Assembly: GCA_029237695.1 (NCBI GenBank)
Contig: CM055273.1
Span: 57,711,968 to 57,775,967, forward strand
Reading direction: 5' to 3'
DNA length: 64,000 bases
From: Conchocele bisecta
Taxonomy: Eukaryota > Mollusca > Bivalvia > Lucinida > Thyasiridae
Shown: positions 40,800-51,349 of the stretch, piece by piece
Numbering within the stretch: position 1 is the stretch's first letter
How the letters are laid out: every line of letters starts with the position of its first letter
Notes under the pieces: model-generated
What the model was told of the DNA's origin: nothing
Seen by the model: only the letters and a program-made list of their open reading frames with translations
The model's database searches: none
Program-made: the position numbers and the translations under genes

Positions 40800-42960
40800 A
40801 TGCACCAAGTTACAGTTCCGCTGCCATCTTTCATCCGGGTTACACAGTACAGGTAAACAAACCGCACTTTCCGATATTTCCATGCTGTCACAGCTGTCAG
40901 ACGGAGATAGTTTTTGCATCGGTTCTCCATACACAACGTATAATCTGATGTGTTTTGTTGACATTTACTTTTTAAAATGATTATGTTATATTATCTAAAT
41001 GGAAATACTCGTCCCAGATACGTTAAACTGGTTCACCAGATGTTTGAAGTGAACACACTATTGACCGGTTCGCGTTTTGTACCAGTGGCCGACACCCACA
41101 TATTCTGCAATTCCTGTTTAATATGTAAAATATAATGTATGAAATTGATTGCTGAATGTAATATTTCGTTCAGCAAACAATTATTTCCCGTGAGTTATTC
41201 CGGGGTTTTTTTTTATGTTCAATTAGCTACCAAAAAACCATTGGTAAACACTTGGCTTAGTCCTAAGACAGAATTTGACATACAATGGAATTAAATTCCT
41301 CAGGTGGGGATTTTACATGCACCAATGTATACTGTAGAATAGCGAATCAGATCTTATTCACACTTTATCTGTTGATTATGCTACATTTTCTGTACTAATT
41401 TCACATAAATGAATGTCTGTATTATGTAATGAACACATTTCAATAGCTCTGAACTCTGCTATAAATTTACAGATGTAGATTGTATTGGAAAGGCAATATG
41501 TATTGTTCTAGTCCTATTAAAATGTATTTCAGAACTACAAGTTTGTTTTACTTTTACAATACTGACATTTGTTTCACTTGGAAAATACAGAATATATGTC
41601 ACAATTAACAGCTAAATTGTGAATCAGATGATTCCCTACTCGGCCAGAGAGTATTCTGCAGAGTTTCTTCCTGCAACTAAATGTATGCAAGTGTGGATAT
41701 ACTGTCATATTTATGGAAGAAATACATATGCTCCATCATTAGTGAATGAGACACAGAAGTTTAAAATTAGACAGTAACTTTATGAATGTGCCAAATTATC
41801 ATGTTGACTGTCAGCTCACATCCATGATGCACTATTCAACAGGGCCAGTTTCAGTAAACTTTGTACGATAAAATATTAGTATGCATATTTTGCTAAGTTT
41901 ACTCAACACATGAATGTGGCGGCGGACTACATGTACATTGGGGTCACTGAACATGAACCATTATGTGTACAGTCCCATAGAAAACGAACAGCCAAATGCC
42001 AAGCTGATTCTGACAGGCTAATGTTCCTGTTAATGATTTTGTATTGCACGATGGGGTCAGCTAATGAGATAACAAAGCATGCGGAACTACTTTCACTGCC
42101 CAGCTGGAGTCTCCAGTAACGGCCAGACTCGACCATAGTGCATGCGAATATGTACAGGTGAGTTTTATTACCACCAGCGACTATTATGGCTGTAATCTTT
42201 GCAGCTTAGGTCCAGATCAGAATGAGCAGTCACATCAGGATCTAGACCGTTAACGACTGGCTTCATCATTGTCTAAATGGATTAGCAACCCTGATCTTGT
42301 TCCATGCTCTCTTGGTAGCCTACAACATGTGTGTGCTGATTTCCACAATAAAGCTGGGAGAATTGCTTGTTCTAACAGCTATAAGCTGATGATACAAGAA
42401 CACACTAGTCTTCTAACCAGTGTAGATATATCTGCGGGTTCAAACTGACCAGCACACTAGCAGATTACAAATTAAAATGTGATATTGATACATAATTATA
42501 TGTAGCATATGTTATGTTACATACACCTTGCAGAAATAAATATCTTCATTGCAAAACCTTACTTCAATCTCAAAGTCAGACTTGACACAAGGAATTTAGC
42601 TGAGTGTGAGTCCTGGCTGGGGAATGGACCTTACGACATATGCGACAGTGTAGCCCCAGATCAACCAGCGCAGCGCATCCGTGCAGTCTGACCAGGGCCT
42701 ATATTTGTCGTGTTTTGTTTTCATCGAAGTAGTAACAATAATGATACCAGCAAAACGCCTCGACTTGAATCGTACTTAGTGCGTGTGCAAAAGGGGAAAA
42801 GGAAATCTGAGTCCAAGTTGGCGATTGGAAAAGTTTTATAAACTATCAACAGAGCTTCAGTCAAGGTGCGTAATTTGATAAATTTGAGGTAGAATTTTGT
42901 TATTTCTTCACCAAAAATGTCAAGTTGGGAGGTATGATAAGCTTATTATTTCTTACTGGA
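40800..42960. other. Gene-free stretch
   Basis: No exon could be supported. A 40-bp end of the gtttcactaaac MITE family lies at 41845-41890. 42600-42700 contains a gccccagatca ... cagtctgaccagggcctat block related to the repeats at 54400-54545, a common bivalve repeat. Confidence 0.5.
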
Positions 42961-42989
42961 GCATAACATGATTCAGCTCTCAAGTACCG

Positions 42990-43019
42990 GGTGGCGGTGG
43001 GGGGGGGGGTGGGGGTGGT

Positions 43020-43062
<43 letters not shown>
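42990..43062. repeat. Poly-G tract
   Basis: About 70 bases of almost pure G with a few t. It gives a spurious polyproline frame on the other strand. Confidence 0.9.
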
Positions 43063-43064
<2 letters not shown>

Positions 43065-44385
43065 AAACGATACAAGAGGACCAAACCATGTAGGTTTGAA
43101 GTAGTGGGGTTTACAAATACCCGACTTTCTATGGAAATTCACCAAAGAATTCTCAAAATTGGCTGATAATGCAAATGTTGTTGTCGCTTTAAGCTTTGCA
43201 CTTACAAACTTCTTCGTCACACACACTTTAGTATTTCACTGCATTCTACCACAGGTCTTCATCCCACCACAGTGAAGAAGAATCTGACTCCTCCATCCAG
43301 GCAAGGAAACCTGCGAGTAACTGAAAATATTATTTTTTCTTGTGGAAAAAATGCTCGAGACGGGCATGGCATATATCAGCATATGTAGCAGATGGTGTAA
43401 CACGTTTTGCATATATGTAAACACATCTGTTAATGAGCTGCACCAAGGCAGGGTTAGTTTCATTTTAGGCATCAGTGTTTAGTATTGTAAAACCAGGATA
43501 AATGTTATGAACATATTAAATATCACGCTTATATCAACACTAGAAACCTTAAAACTAGAGCAAGTGAGCTGCAGGGGCTCACAAATATCCCTAGTTGCTG
43601 CTTGGTTTGACTACAGACATATACCGGTACTCTCTCAATCCTTGCTTGACCAACAAATAATTTCCAACTGGTTAATTTGACCTTGACATTGGGCATGAAA
43701 ACAGCTATAGAACGAAAACATCATTGATGATAACAATCCAAAACTGTTCTACGCATCAACATGCATGGGGTGTAGTGAGTGATGGCTTATATTTAATATG
43801 ATATTTATAATATCATTTACTGATTTCATAAAAAAAAAATCGGCTTAGCCTCGTTTCTTATGATATTAGTAATTAAACTCTTAACAATAGATACCCATGA
43901 ACAAACATCACTTATGTTAGATCATGTATAAAAAATACCCCCAAAAATATTTATCAAGTTGATATACACATAGTATTGTTATGTCGATACCACACCCACA
44001 TAATGAAGACTACGCGTACATATGCGAACCGACACGGTGCGAATGGTTATCGGGGCGAAACGACCCGGGACCCGTACATATATAGAGTTATACCGATGAA
44101 AGCCGAAACACGCCGAATGCCTGTGTGCGTATATCCATCCTCGTTCAGTTAGCTGAACAACTTGCGTGTACACTGTGATCTGTTTAATTATACTTATGAA
44201 AGCTAAATGAAGGTCGATTTAAAGATGAATGTAAGTTTGATTACAAAAATGCAACATTATAGATTAGGGAGCAAAATGAAAATAACACATTTTGGCTGGC
44301 AGTCAATGGGACAACGGTTTGTTTACATGTAACGCTCGTGCGGCACAAAATCTACAACAACAACAATTACCATATATGGCAAACT
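43063..44385. other. Gene-free stretch
   Basis: Unique AT-rich sequence with no supported exon on either strand. Confidence 0.5.
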
Positions 44386-44490
44386 GTAACTTGGTGACAC
44401 CAAGCCACGGTCTGCCAAATATGGAGATCCGCCATCTTCTCCTAGTTTCGCCAGAACGAGACTTCGAGTAAACAAACCCACGCGATAGTG
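44386..44490. repeat. Inverted relative of 47275-47345
   Basis: gtaacttggtgacaccaagc, gatccgccatcttctcc, cgagacttcgagtaaacaaacccacg resembles the complement of the sequence beside the YqaJ relic (gtgggtttgtttacccgaag, caagatggcggccaaacc). Probably ends of one element family lying in opposite orientation about 2.8 kb apart. Confidence 0.6.
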
Positions 44491-44524
44491 AAAATAGAAG
44501 AAATTGTGATGGGGTATATAGGCC

Positions 44525-44747
44525 GATGGGTGTGTGGAATTTATTGAGGGGGGGGGGGGGGGGCGGTCATCTGGATAAAAACATTGGGGGGGGGGAAAAC
44601 ATTGGGGAGGGGGGGGATGGTATTTCCGGATACAAAATTGAGGGGGGCTCATTTGGAGGGTGTATATAGGCCGATGGGGTATCATATGGAAGATATTTAT
44701 TGGGGGGGGGGGGGGGGGGCGGGGGGGGGGGGGGGGGGGGGGGGGCC
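44525..44747. repeat. Phased G-tract repeat
   Basis: At least five G-runs of 9 to 30 bases are separated by ~30-60-bp linkers. Two linkers share tataggccgatgggt (44518, 44667). A G-rich minisatellite with possible quadruplex formation. The proline- and glycine-rich frames crossing it are artefacts. Confidence 0.82.
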
Positions 44748-45867
44748 TTCCAATTACTCTGTTACCATGCGCCAACAAAATGTATGTGCAGCTCTCTGCA
44801 ACTTTAAATATCCGATATATAAGGATTACATTTCTAACTGTGTATGCTCTGATCAGCTCCACAAATACTTTGTTGAATTGGGTGGAAAATAAAAAACAAA
44901 TTACATATGATGCATGTTAATATTTTCTTTCACCGGGGCGGGATCAACTACACCGCTGTCTCTGATCCCACAGAATAGTGCTGCAGCAGTCATTGCTTGT
45001 CGTAAAATGCTACTAAAATGGCTTAACGATCGCGATCATACTTTCCGGATGTCATACCTGGCACCAGATCAGGTTGTTCTAATTTCAGGACTGAATAACA
45101 TTGTTGCCCTATGATGACAACATTGTTTGTCTGTGCATCACTTTGTAATTTCAAAGAGCCATGCAATCTATAAAGATTAGTTTTCTCTTGAATATTCAGA
45201 ACAATAATTTGTATAATTTGCATATGCATTGTGCTGTAACACAATAATGTGTGTAAATGAAAGTGGGAAAGAAGAAACTGTGTCCATGTTTGACAAGTAT
45301 CTAATATTGATCGTATAGTACATTACTCTGACTTTACAATATCTCTGCCTGGTACCATACCAAAATCACATTCCACATTTAGTCGTCTCTGAATTCCGTG
45401 AACCCGGTATTGTTCTATACATGTATTACATGTACCATGATTTGTGTGGCATCAATAGAACAGATATATTGTATTTATAGCCATGTGTATTATTTTTTAT
45501 CAACAAAAACATGCAAGATGTGAGAATTGGATTGGATTATGTTTAAAGTATCTTTCAACATGACAGGGTCATATAGACCAGCATTATGCTGGGAAAAATC
45601 ATAAATGCAGATCTGAATTCATAATCATTCTCTGGTATCAGCTACTCTACCACACCAGCAAAAACACTTAGCTCTGTGCCACTTTAATGCAGATCCAATC
45701 GGACGGACAAAATAGCAACTATATGCTCCTCCGAAAAAGATGTTTGTGGAACATAATAAACTCAGAAAATAAAATGTAGATCCTGTTGAGTAATGTTGGA
45801 CTGTACTTAATATATAGTCGGTGGTGTTCATAGAGACAGACAAGTATCAATGAAAGAACACGGAAGC
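44748..45867. other. Gene-free stretch
   Basis: No exon recognised; a few short frames without domain content. Confidence 0.45.
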
Positions 45868-46110
45868 AGGTCAAAACGCCCCCAAGTCAAATCGCCCCCA
45901 AGTCAAAACATCCCCATTTTGGTTTTTGGTCAAAACGCCCCCAACTTTGGTCAACGCCCCCCCCCCCCCAAACAAAAAAAACACCCCCATAATTTAATTT
46001 GTTTTAAATACGATTTTGGTTTGTCATTATTATTTGTATTTGTAGAGTAATACAGTGGACATGTATGAGCCTTTTTAACATGATAAACAAGGGGGCGTTT
46101 TGACTTTGGT
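45868..46110. mobile_element. MITE-like block of tcaaaacgccccc
   Basis: The word gtcaaaacgccccca occurs at the left three times (some copies varied) and inverted near 46090 (ggggcgttttgactttgg). The interior is AT-rich with a poly-A/C run. A terminal repeat element is likely. Confidence 0.65.
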
Positions 46111-46660
46111 GAATGAAAACAACATAATTGGTTCATCATGTACTTTTTATTTCATTATAATTTTGTTTGTTTCAAATATATTTATAATGTAATACATAAT
46201 AATACATGATAGAATAAACAAAAATAGGAACAAAACGAGGTGGAAGTAATTCAGGACGGTGGTGGAATAAGGCCAGTGTGTGGTGGAAATCGGTACCATG
46301 CATATAAAATGAGAGATTAATTTTTGCATTTGAATACAAATGCAAAAAAAGTAATCAATTAACCGTCTTACCAATGGTACCTACATGTATTTCCACCTCA
46401 CAGTGGTATTATGCCAACACGGCCCACCAAGTGCCAATACACACACGCACTCGCACACATGTTATTGTTCTAGTTTTAGCACAATAGTTACAGAAAAATA
46501 TTAACACAAATTTACACATGAAGAAATAATTCAGATATTATACAATAATATCGTCGCCATAATTCTTCCCGTACAGACATTCTTCGTACACAACACGTAC
46601 CTGAAATGAAAATAGTATAGTATAGTATAGTATAGAACACATGGTTCACATGTGGGTAGC
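46111..46660. other. Gene-free stretch with microsatellites
   Basis: (tatag)n at 46612-46636 and (acacac) words near 46440. Two halves (46280 and 46380) share aatcggtaccatgcat / aatggtacctacatg, weak inverted similarity. Confidence 0.5.
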
Positions 46661-46661
46661 A

Positions 46662-47310
46662 ATTGTATCATCTTATGTATTACAGCAGTGTAGACAAAAC
46701 CAACTAGCACCTTCATGTGGAACATCTGATTGTTCCAGGCCTGCACATTCAAAATTCAGCCACATCTTACATTTTGTACATTCGATGCTTTAATTGCTTT
46801 GCAAACGATGTAGACCCGTCTTCGCAGTCCAATCCACAAACAGCACATACATATATCTAAGCATATGAATGATCAGACTGCATTTCAATTACAGACATTT
46901 CTGATAGTGAACCAGTAATAATTTCTGGGGCTACATATCTCATCCAGAAATACTCATAGCGATCAAGCATCAATGCCCACATTTCCGGATCAAATGTTAC
47001 CCGCTCCAGGTGATACCCTAGTGATGTGTAAACAAAGAAGTCCACATATATGTCACTTCCATGCATGCCATCTGTCCCTGTACTTGGAACATATAGGGCG
47101 AGTCACGAGAAAGTTTTGATTCATCTCCTTCACCTTTCACTAGACATGGACAGTTCTCATGGGTTGGTATACAGTCCCTGCAGTTCCATGGGCATTTGAT
47201 TTCTACAACCCCCTCTCCACAACACTTACATGTACACATTAGATCGGGGGATGCTGCTATGTACTGCCAGCGCCTGTCCCACGTGGGTTTGTTTACCCGA
47301 AGTTCGAAAA
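46662..47310 (-). pseudogene. YqaJ nuclease - PHD finger relic
   Basis: On the minus strand the frame reads DRRWQYIAASPD, GEGVVEIKCPWNCRD, SPYMFQVQGQMA, then after a frameshift VDFFVYTSLGYHLERVTFDP. These are motifs of the YqaJ-type exonuclease fold: SPD, the EIKCP catalytic strand and the QVQGQ helix. After an in-frame TAG comes CAVCGLDCEDGSTS, and after another frameshift ECTKCKMWLNFECAG and WFCLHCC, a PHD finger, then a stop. Such YqaJ/PHD proteins occur in invertebrate mobile-element-like genes. The N-terminus is missing. At least two frameshifts and one stop make it dead. It abuts duplicon B. Confidence 0.82.
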
Positions 47311-47599
47311 CGAGGCAAGATGGCGGCCAAACCGTAACTTGGCCTTGTAAAAGATATTCGCAGATTTTTCGCTGTTTTCCGGCAGATGGCGCTGGTTAAA
47401 TTTATGGTAAGCACAAATTCCTGTGGTAAATTATAATTCACGTCTAAATTATTGTTATTATTACTACTACTAATATTAATAATACTATTGTTATTATTAT
47501 TAAACATGAACTATATATTAGGACATATGGCATACAGTTATACGTTGCATGGTCCTATTTATTCTTGGGATAAAGTATGTGCAACCACAGGCATTCGGT

Positions 47600-47946
47600 G
47601 AACAAGGCTTCTAACTTTGGTCAGACACGACCTCGTTTCATAGCAAAATAAAACGTTTACTATTATAATTATCTGTGCATTATATGTACTTCACTACAAT
47701 ATTGACGTTAGAGCCTTAAACACATTATTTATTTGTTAGGATACGACGTTGTGTCCGACCTAGGAAAAGGAGCTGTAATTCGATATCATTTGCATAAATA
47801 TGTTCTAACTATGTATTGTAGCAAGATAACACTAATGTTACAAATGAACATGTGCACTTTCCGCAAAATATTCACATTAGCGTTAATAAAATCGCGGAAT
47901 GTGTCATGATACGAGGTAGTGTCCGACCAAAGTTAGAAGCCTTGTT
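47600..47946. mobile_element. Foldback MITE, TIR gaacaaggcttctaac (copy B)
   Basis: Counterpart of 2955-3302. The left flank differs from A by a deletion of about 35 bp just outside the element. Confidence 0.8.
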
Positions 47947-48069
47947 AAAATATATACATGTATATTAATCGGTATAACTATATATATATAGTAGGCCGCG
48001 GGTTCAAACAGTTTCCGAGTGCCACGGCAAACGTTTACCCACGGCTGGACAACGTTCAAACCTTATATT

Positions 48070-48380
48070 TTTAACGGAAATATTGACTTCATGGAGCAAA
48101 CTAAACTACATCGAAACTCCGGAATATATATATATAACGAGACTGTATGGAATAATTCCAAATTAAAATATAATAATAGAATATGTTATTTTACAAAGAT
48201 TGGAACGAACGTGGCATTAAACACATTTAACGGAAATATTGACTTAATGGAGCAAACTAAACTACATCGAAACTTCGGAATATATATATATATATAACGA
48301 GACTATTGAATAATTCCAAATTAAAATATAATAATAGAATATGTTCTTTTACAAAGATTGGAACGAACGTGGCATTAAAA
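48070..48380. repeat. ~160-bp local tandem duplication in copy B
   Basis: ttaacggaaatattgactt...gaacgaacgtggcatta occurs twice in a row here and once in copy A (3428-3572). The first unit differs at a few positions from the second, so the duplication is not brand new. Confidence 0.85.
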
Positions 48381-48523
48381 AGTAGAAACAATATATGACT
48401 ACAGAACAAAAGCATTCATGGAATTTTCAACATTTAAGAAGTATATCATATACAAAACAATGCCTACCTAACATTATGTTCAAATTATATCTAGCTTTCC
48501 ACCAAACTGGCGACCATGACTAA

Positions 48524-49169
48524 GGTGGCAGTGACCAGTTAGCCGCCAGTTTCGTATATTATAAATATTACACTTTCTGCTGATTAAAATTCATTTTAAT
48601 TGTTTAATGAATTTTTTGTAGTTGATTTTGTATTTTATTCAGATTTTACATCGTATTAATTGATGAATGCTCATTCCAGGGCCATCTGACCTGTTCCCAT
48701 TGATCAGAAATGGGCAAATACGAATTGAGGGTATGTTGTGACAAAAACTGATCAAAACAACAGATTTTTCTGGGAGTTTCAAACAAGAATTTATTTCAGA
48801 GAAAACTCATGGATGGGAACTGGTTTGCACCATGATAGTGCATTTGCCTCTGGATGATGATTGAGAACACATACAACATTCAATCTGTAGTTCCGCAAGT
48901 AGCGTGGCACGGCATGGTTTTAAAGTGAATATTTTACCTCAGAATTGGACAATTTTAAAGAGGCTGCACCAAGATATTTCACATTCCTGCATAGGTAAGG
49001 AGCACTAATAGAGCAGCATATTTGTGTTTATGTCAAAGCTTCTTGTGTGTCTAGGTCACAAATGTCGAACTCATATTGCTGTCTGCCTACTTATTTGGAA
49101 TATTGAATTAAATACATACTGTCCGAGGGCGTGAAATTGATAATTTTAAATTAACTGGTCACTGCCCCC
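48524..49169. mobile_element. 646-bp PIF/Harbinger-like MITE with TAA duplication
   Basis: Copy A reads atgactaatcaaag; copy B has atgacTAA, 646 bp, TAAtcaaag. Termini ggtggcagtgaccagtta and its inverted form differ at one of 18 positions. A 3-bp TAA target is typical of PIF/Harbinger. No transposase frame inside. Confidence 0.92.
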
Positions 49170-50138
49170 TAATCAAAGTACTGAAAGAACTCGAACTGTA
49201 TCACCAGAAACAAAATGTAGGAAAGTTGGCTGCGAACGCTAGTTCTTGCAATCTACTCTGGCTACGGACGGTACCGTGACGGGAGTATATTGCAAGAGTT
49301 ACCGTTCGCAACTATAGGAAAGTGTGTCTGCCCCACCACCAGATCACTTACTTAGCCCATACCATGTTAATAGGCATAACTTGATTCAACTCTCAGATAC
49401 ACTTTACGAGTACCGGAGGGTCAGACCAGGTACAAAATAGGAAACCGTAAATGATGAATCCCATCGTATATTTTACCCTTCATTTTGCTCCCAGCCAAAG
49501 CAATTTAAAGTTGGTAATAAAGGTACGACCTTTACATGGACCACTGGTCACCATATTAACAAATCTGAAAGAGTATCAGTGGTCGATAAATTCTGTAAAG
49601 TTTCGTTCAGATCGGCTTGTCAGTTCATGAGAAAATTGTTAGGAATGTCACACACTTTTGGGATGGCGGCCATCTTGGATTGCATGACGCCGCCATTCTT
49701 ATTAAATTTAAAAAGGCTTCATCAATCAATCATATCTGTAACATTTAACCAACATCCGCCAAGCGGTTCATTAGACATATCAATTTGAAGTTGACAACTG
49801 AAGAATTATCCTTTTACCTCTCAACGGCCATCTTGGATGATCTAATTATTTATTTCTAATTAGTTAACTACATTAAAAGCAACATAAGCTCTAAAACTAG
49901 AAATTTTCAGTAATGTTTTAACGAAAATTGTGGCAACACACGATTAATTATATCAATGTAAAATTGTAAATACAAATTTGTATGATTTTCGTTTGCGCCA
50001 GGCCATCTTTTTTTGGGAATGTTAGAAAGTATACTGACTTTTTTTGTATCAGTTACTGTAACATTATACAGAAATTGGACTGGCACACTGTTAGTTTTGG
50101 AAAATATGACAAACATACTTTTAATTTATAAATGTATG

Positions 50139-50416
50139 CATCGTGGAGCGCAGTGGCCTGGTGGTTAGAGCGTCAGACTGCTGATCTAAAGGTCGTGGGT
50201 TCGAGCCTCACCGGAGGCGCTGCGTTGTGTCCTTGAGCAAGACACTTTATCCATACCGCTTCAGTCCACCCAGCTGTAAATGGGTACCGGCTAATTACCG
50301 GGAACCTCGATTGTATTTGAATTGTATGTACATGTATATATGAAATAAAATACCTGCTCGAAATTACCCGTGAGGGTGTGCAGCAGTATAAAGAGATAGA
50401 TAGATAGATAGATAGA
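50139..50416 (+). mobile_element. tRNA-derived SINE with GATA tail
   Basis: The head reads gtggcctggtggttagagcg (A box), a tRNA-like anticodon arm around ctgatctaa, and ggtcgtgggttcgagcc (B box). The body contains tccttgagcaagacacttta and cccagctgtaaatgggtacc, a central domain shared by many metazoan SINEs. The 3' end is (gata)5. Copy A lacks it entirely. No clear target duplication is seen. Confidence 0.9.
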
Positions 50417-50487
50417 TTATTTCGGGAAAATATTACATTATAAGTGCAAACTCACGAATACACGAACGTACATGGAATGTCATCCAG

Positions 50488-50525
50488 TTAACCACATACC
50501 TAGAATTTATTCTAGGTCTGTGAGT
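50488..50525. mobile_element. Tiny palindrome insertion with GTTAAC duplication
   Basis: Copy A reads ccagttaacctaatt. Copy B reads ccaGTTAAC, a ~31-bp near-palindrome (cacatacctagaat / attctaggtctgtg), then GTTAACctaatt. Confidence 0.85.
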
Positions 50526-50899
50526 TAACCTAATTAACCGTGTCTATGTAATAACACTATTAATATCGACATTTACACAATAAGATTTACACAGTGAATG
50601 CATATTTATTTGATGTTAGAAGTATACTCATTCAATGTATATACTTATATACCACTTTATTTCAATGTCTTAATCATTATTCTATCCAAACATTTCTTTC
50701 AAATGTTAAACATACTTAAATAAGCATTTACTATTGCTAGCTGCATATAAATGTAGCTAGGTTATTGTTAACTGTTGTACTATTGCAGAAAAGTGCATGA
50801 TTGTGAAGCTTGCAGCTTCGTGTATAACTGTTTGTATAAATATGTTTGAAAATAAAGACTATAAGTAAAACAAAGTACTTACATTTAAATAATTTTCAG

Positions 50900-51032
50900 A
50901 TTTTATGAATTAATAGCCGAAAACGTGTTGGCTGAAAAAGTGGAACAGACAGTAGACAGGCTGACGGATGGGCTAGCTTCTTCTTCTTCTTGTACGTATA
51001 TTCAACCACTATGGGTGCACCCCACGACGCAG
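50900..51032 (+). other. Exon-like block of unknown gene, copy B
   Basis: Same 133-nt block as 5093-5225, between ataattttcag and CGCAG|gtaagt. The internal ATG of copy A is TTG here, and Tyr/Cys, Asn/Tyr, Ala/Thr and Glu/Gln replacements are present. Confidence 0.4.
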
Positions 51033-51177
51033 GTAAGTATATTATGGCTGTCTAAAAGTTTATAGAATCTGTGATATGTACGGGCAGCCATTACAAACCA
51101 AGCAGCTTACAAGTTTATACAGATGGAGTTTGTAGCACAGGAGGTTTGCCACTCGTTCAATGTCCATAATGAATTAT

Positions 51178-51349
51178 TTATTGAACTGTAAGTCTCTGAA
51201 GCCGCCGCAGTCGATGATAAACTGAGTAATGTCTGCTTTGGATAGATTATGGTAAGCTACACTTCATATGGCCTTTTTGGACTTCAAGGCGGAATTCCGG
51301 GTAAATCTGCTCACGGACAGCATGTAGTGCCGGGCACCTCAGTAGCATA
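51178..51349 (-). pseudogene. LINE ORF2 C-terminal tail (copy B, 3' part)
   Basis: Counterpart of 10560-10735, reading HMLLRCPALHAVREQIYPEF, the same A5 frameshift, then the ITQFIIDC block. Its 5' continuation is displaced to 57712-57840 by the inserted segment. Confidence 0.85.

Noticed and set aside
43979..44173. 64-codon minus-strand frame
   Set aside because: No homology, splice or repeat support.
44323..44892. Polyproline and polyglycine frames (also 42900-43226)
   Set aside because: Translations of poly-G/poly-C runs.
50139..50230. tRNA gene
   Set aside because: The A and B boxes are good, but a SINE body and GATA tail follow, the stem pairing is imperfect and the unit is absent in duplicon A.
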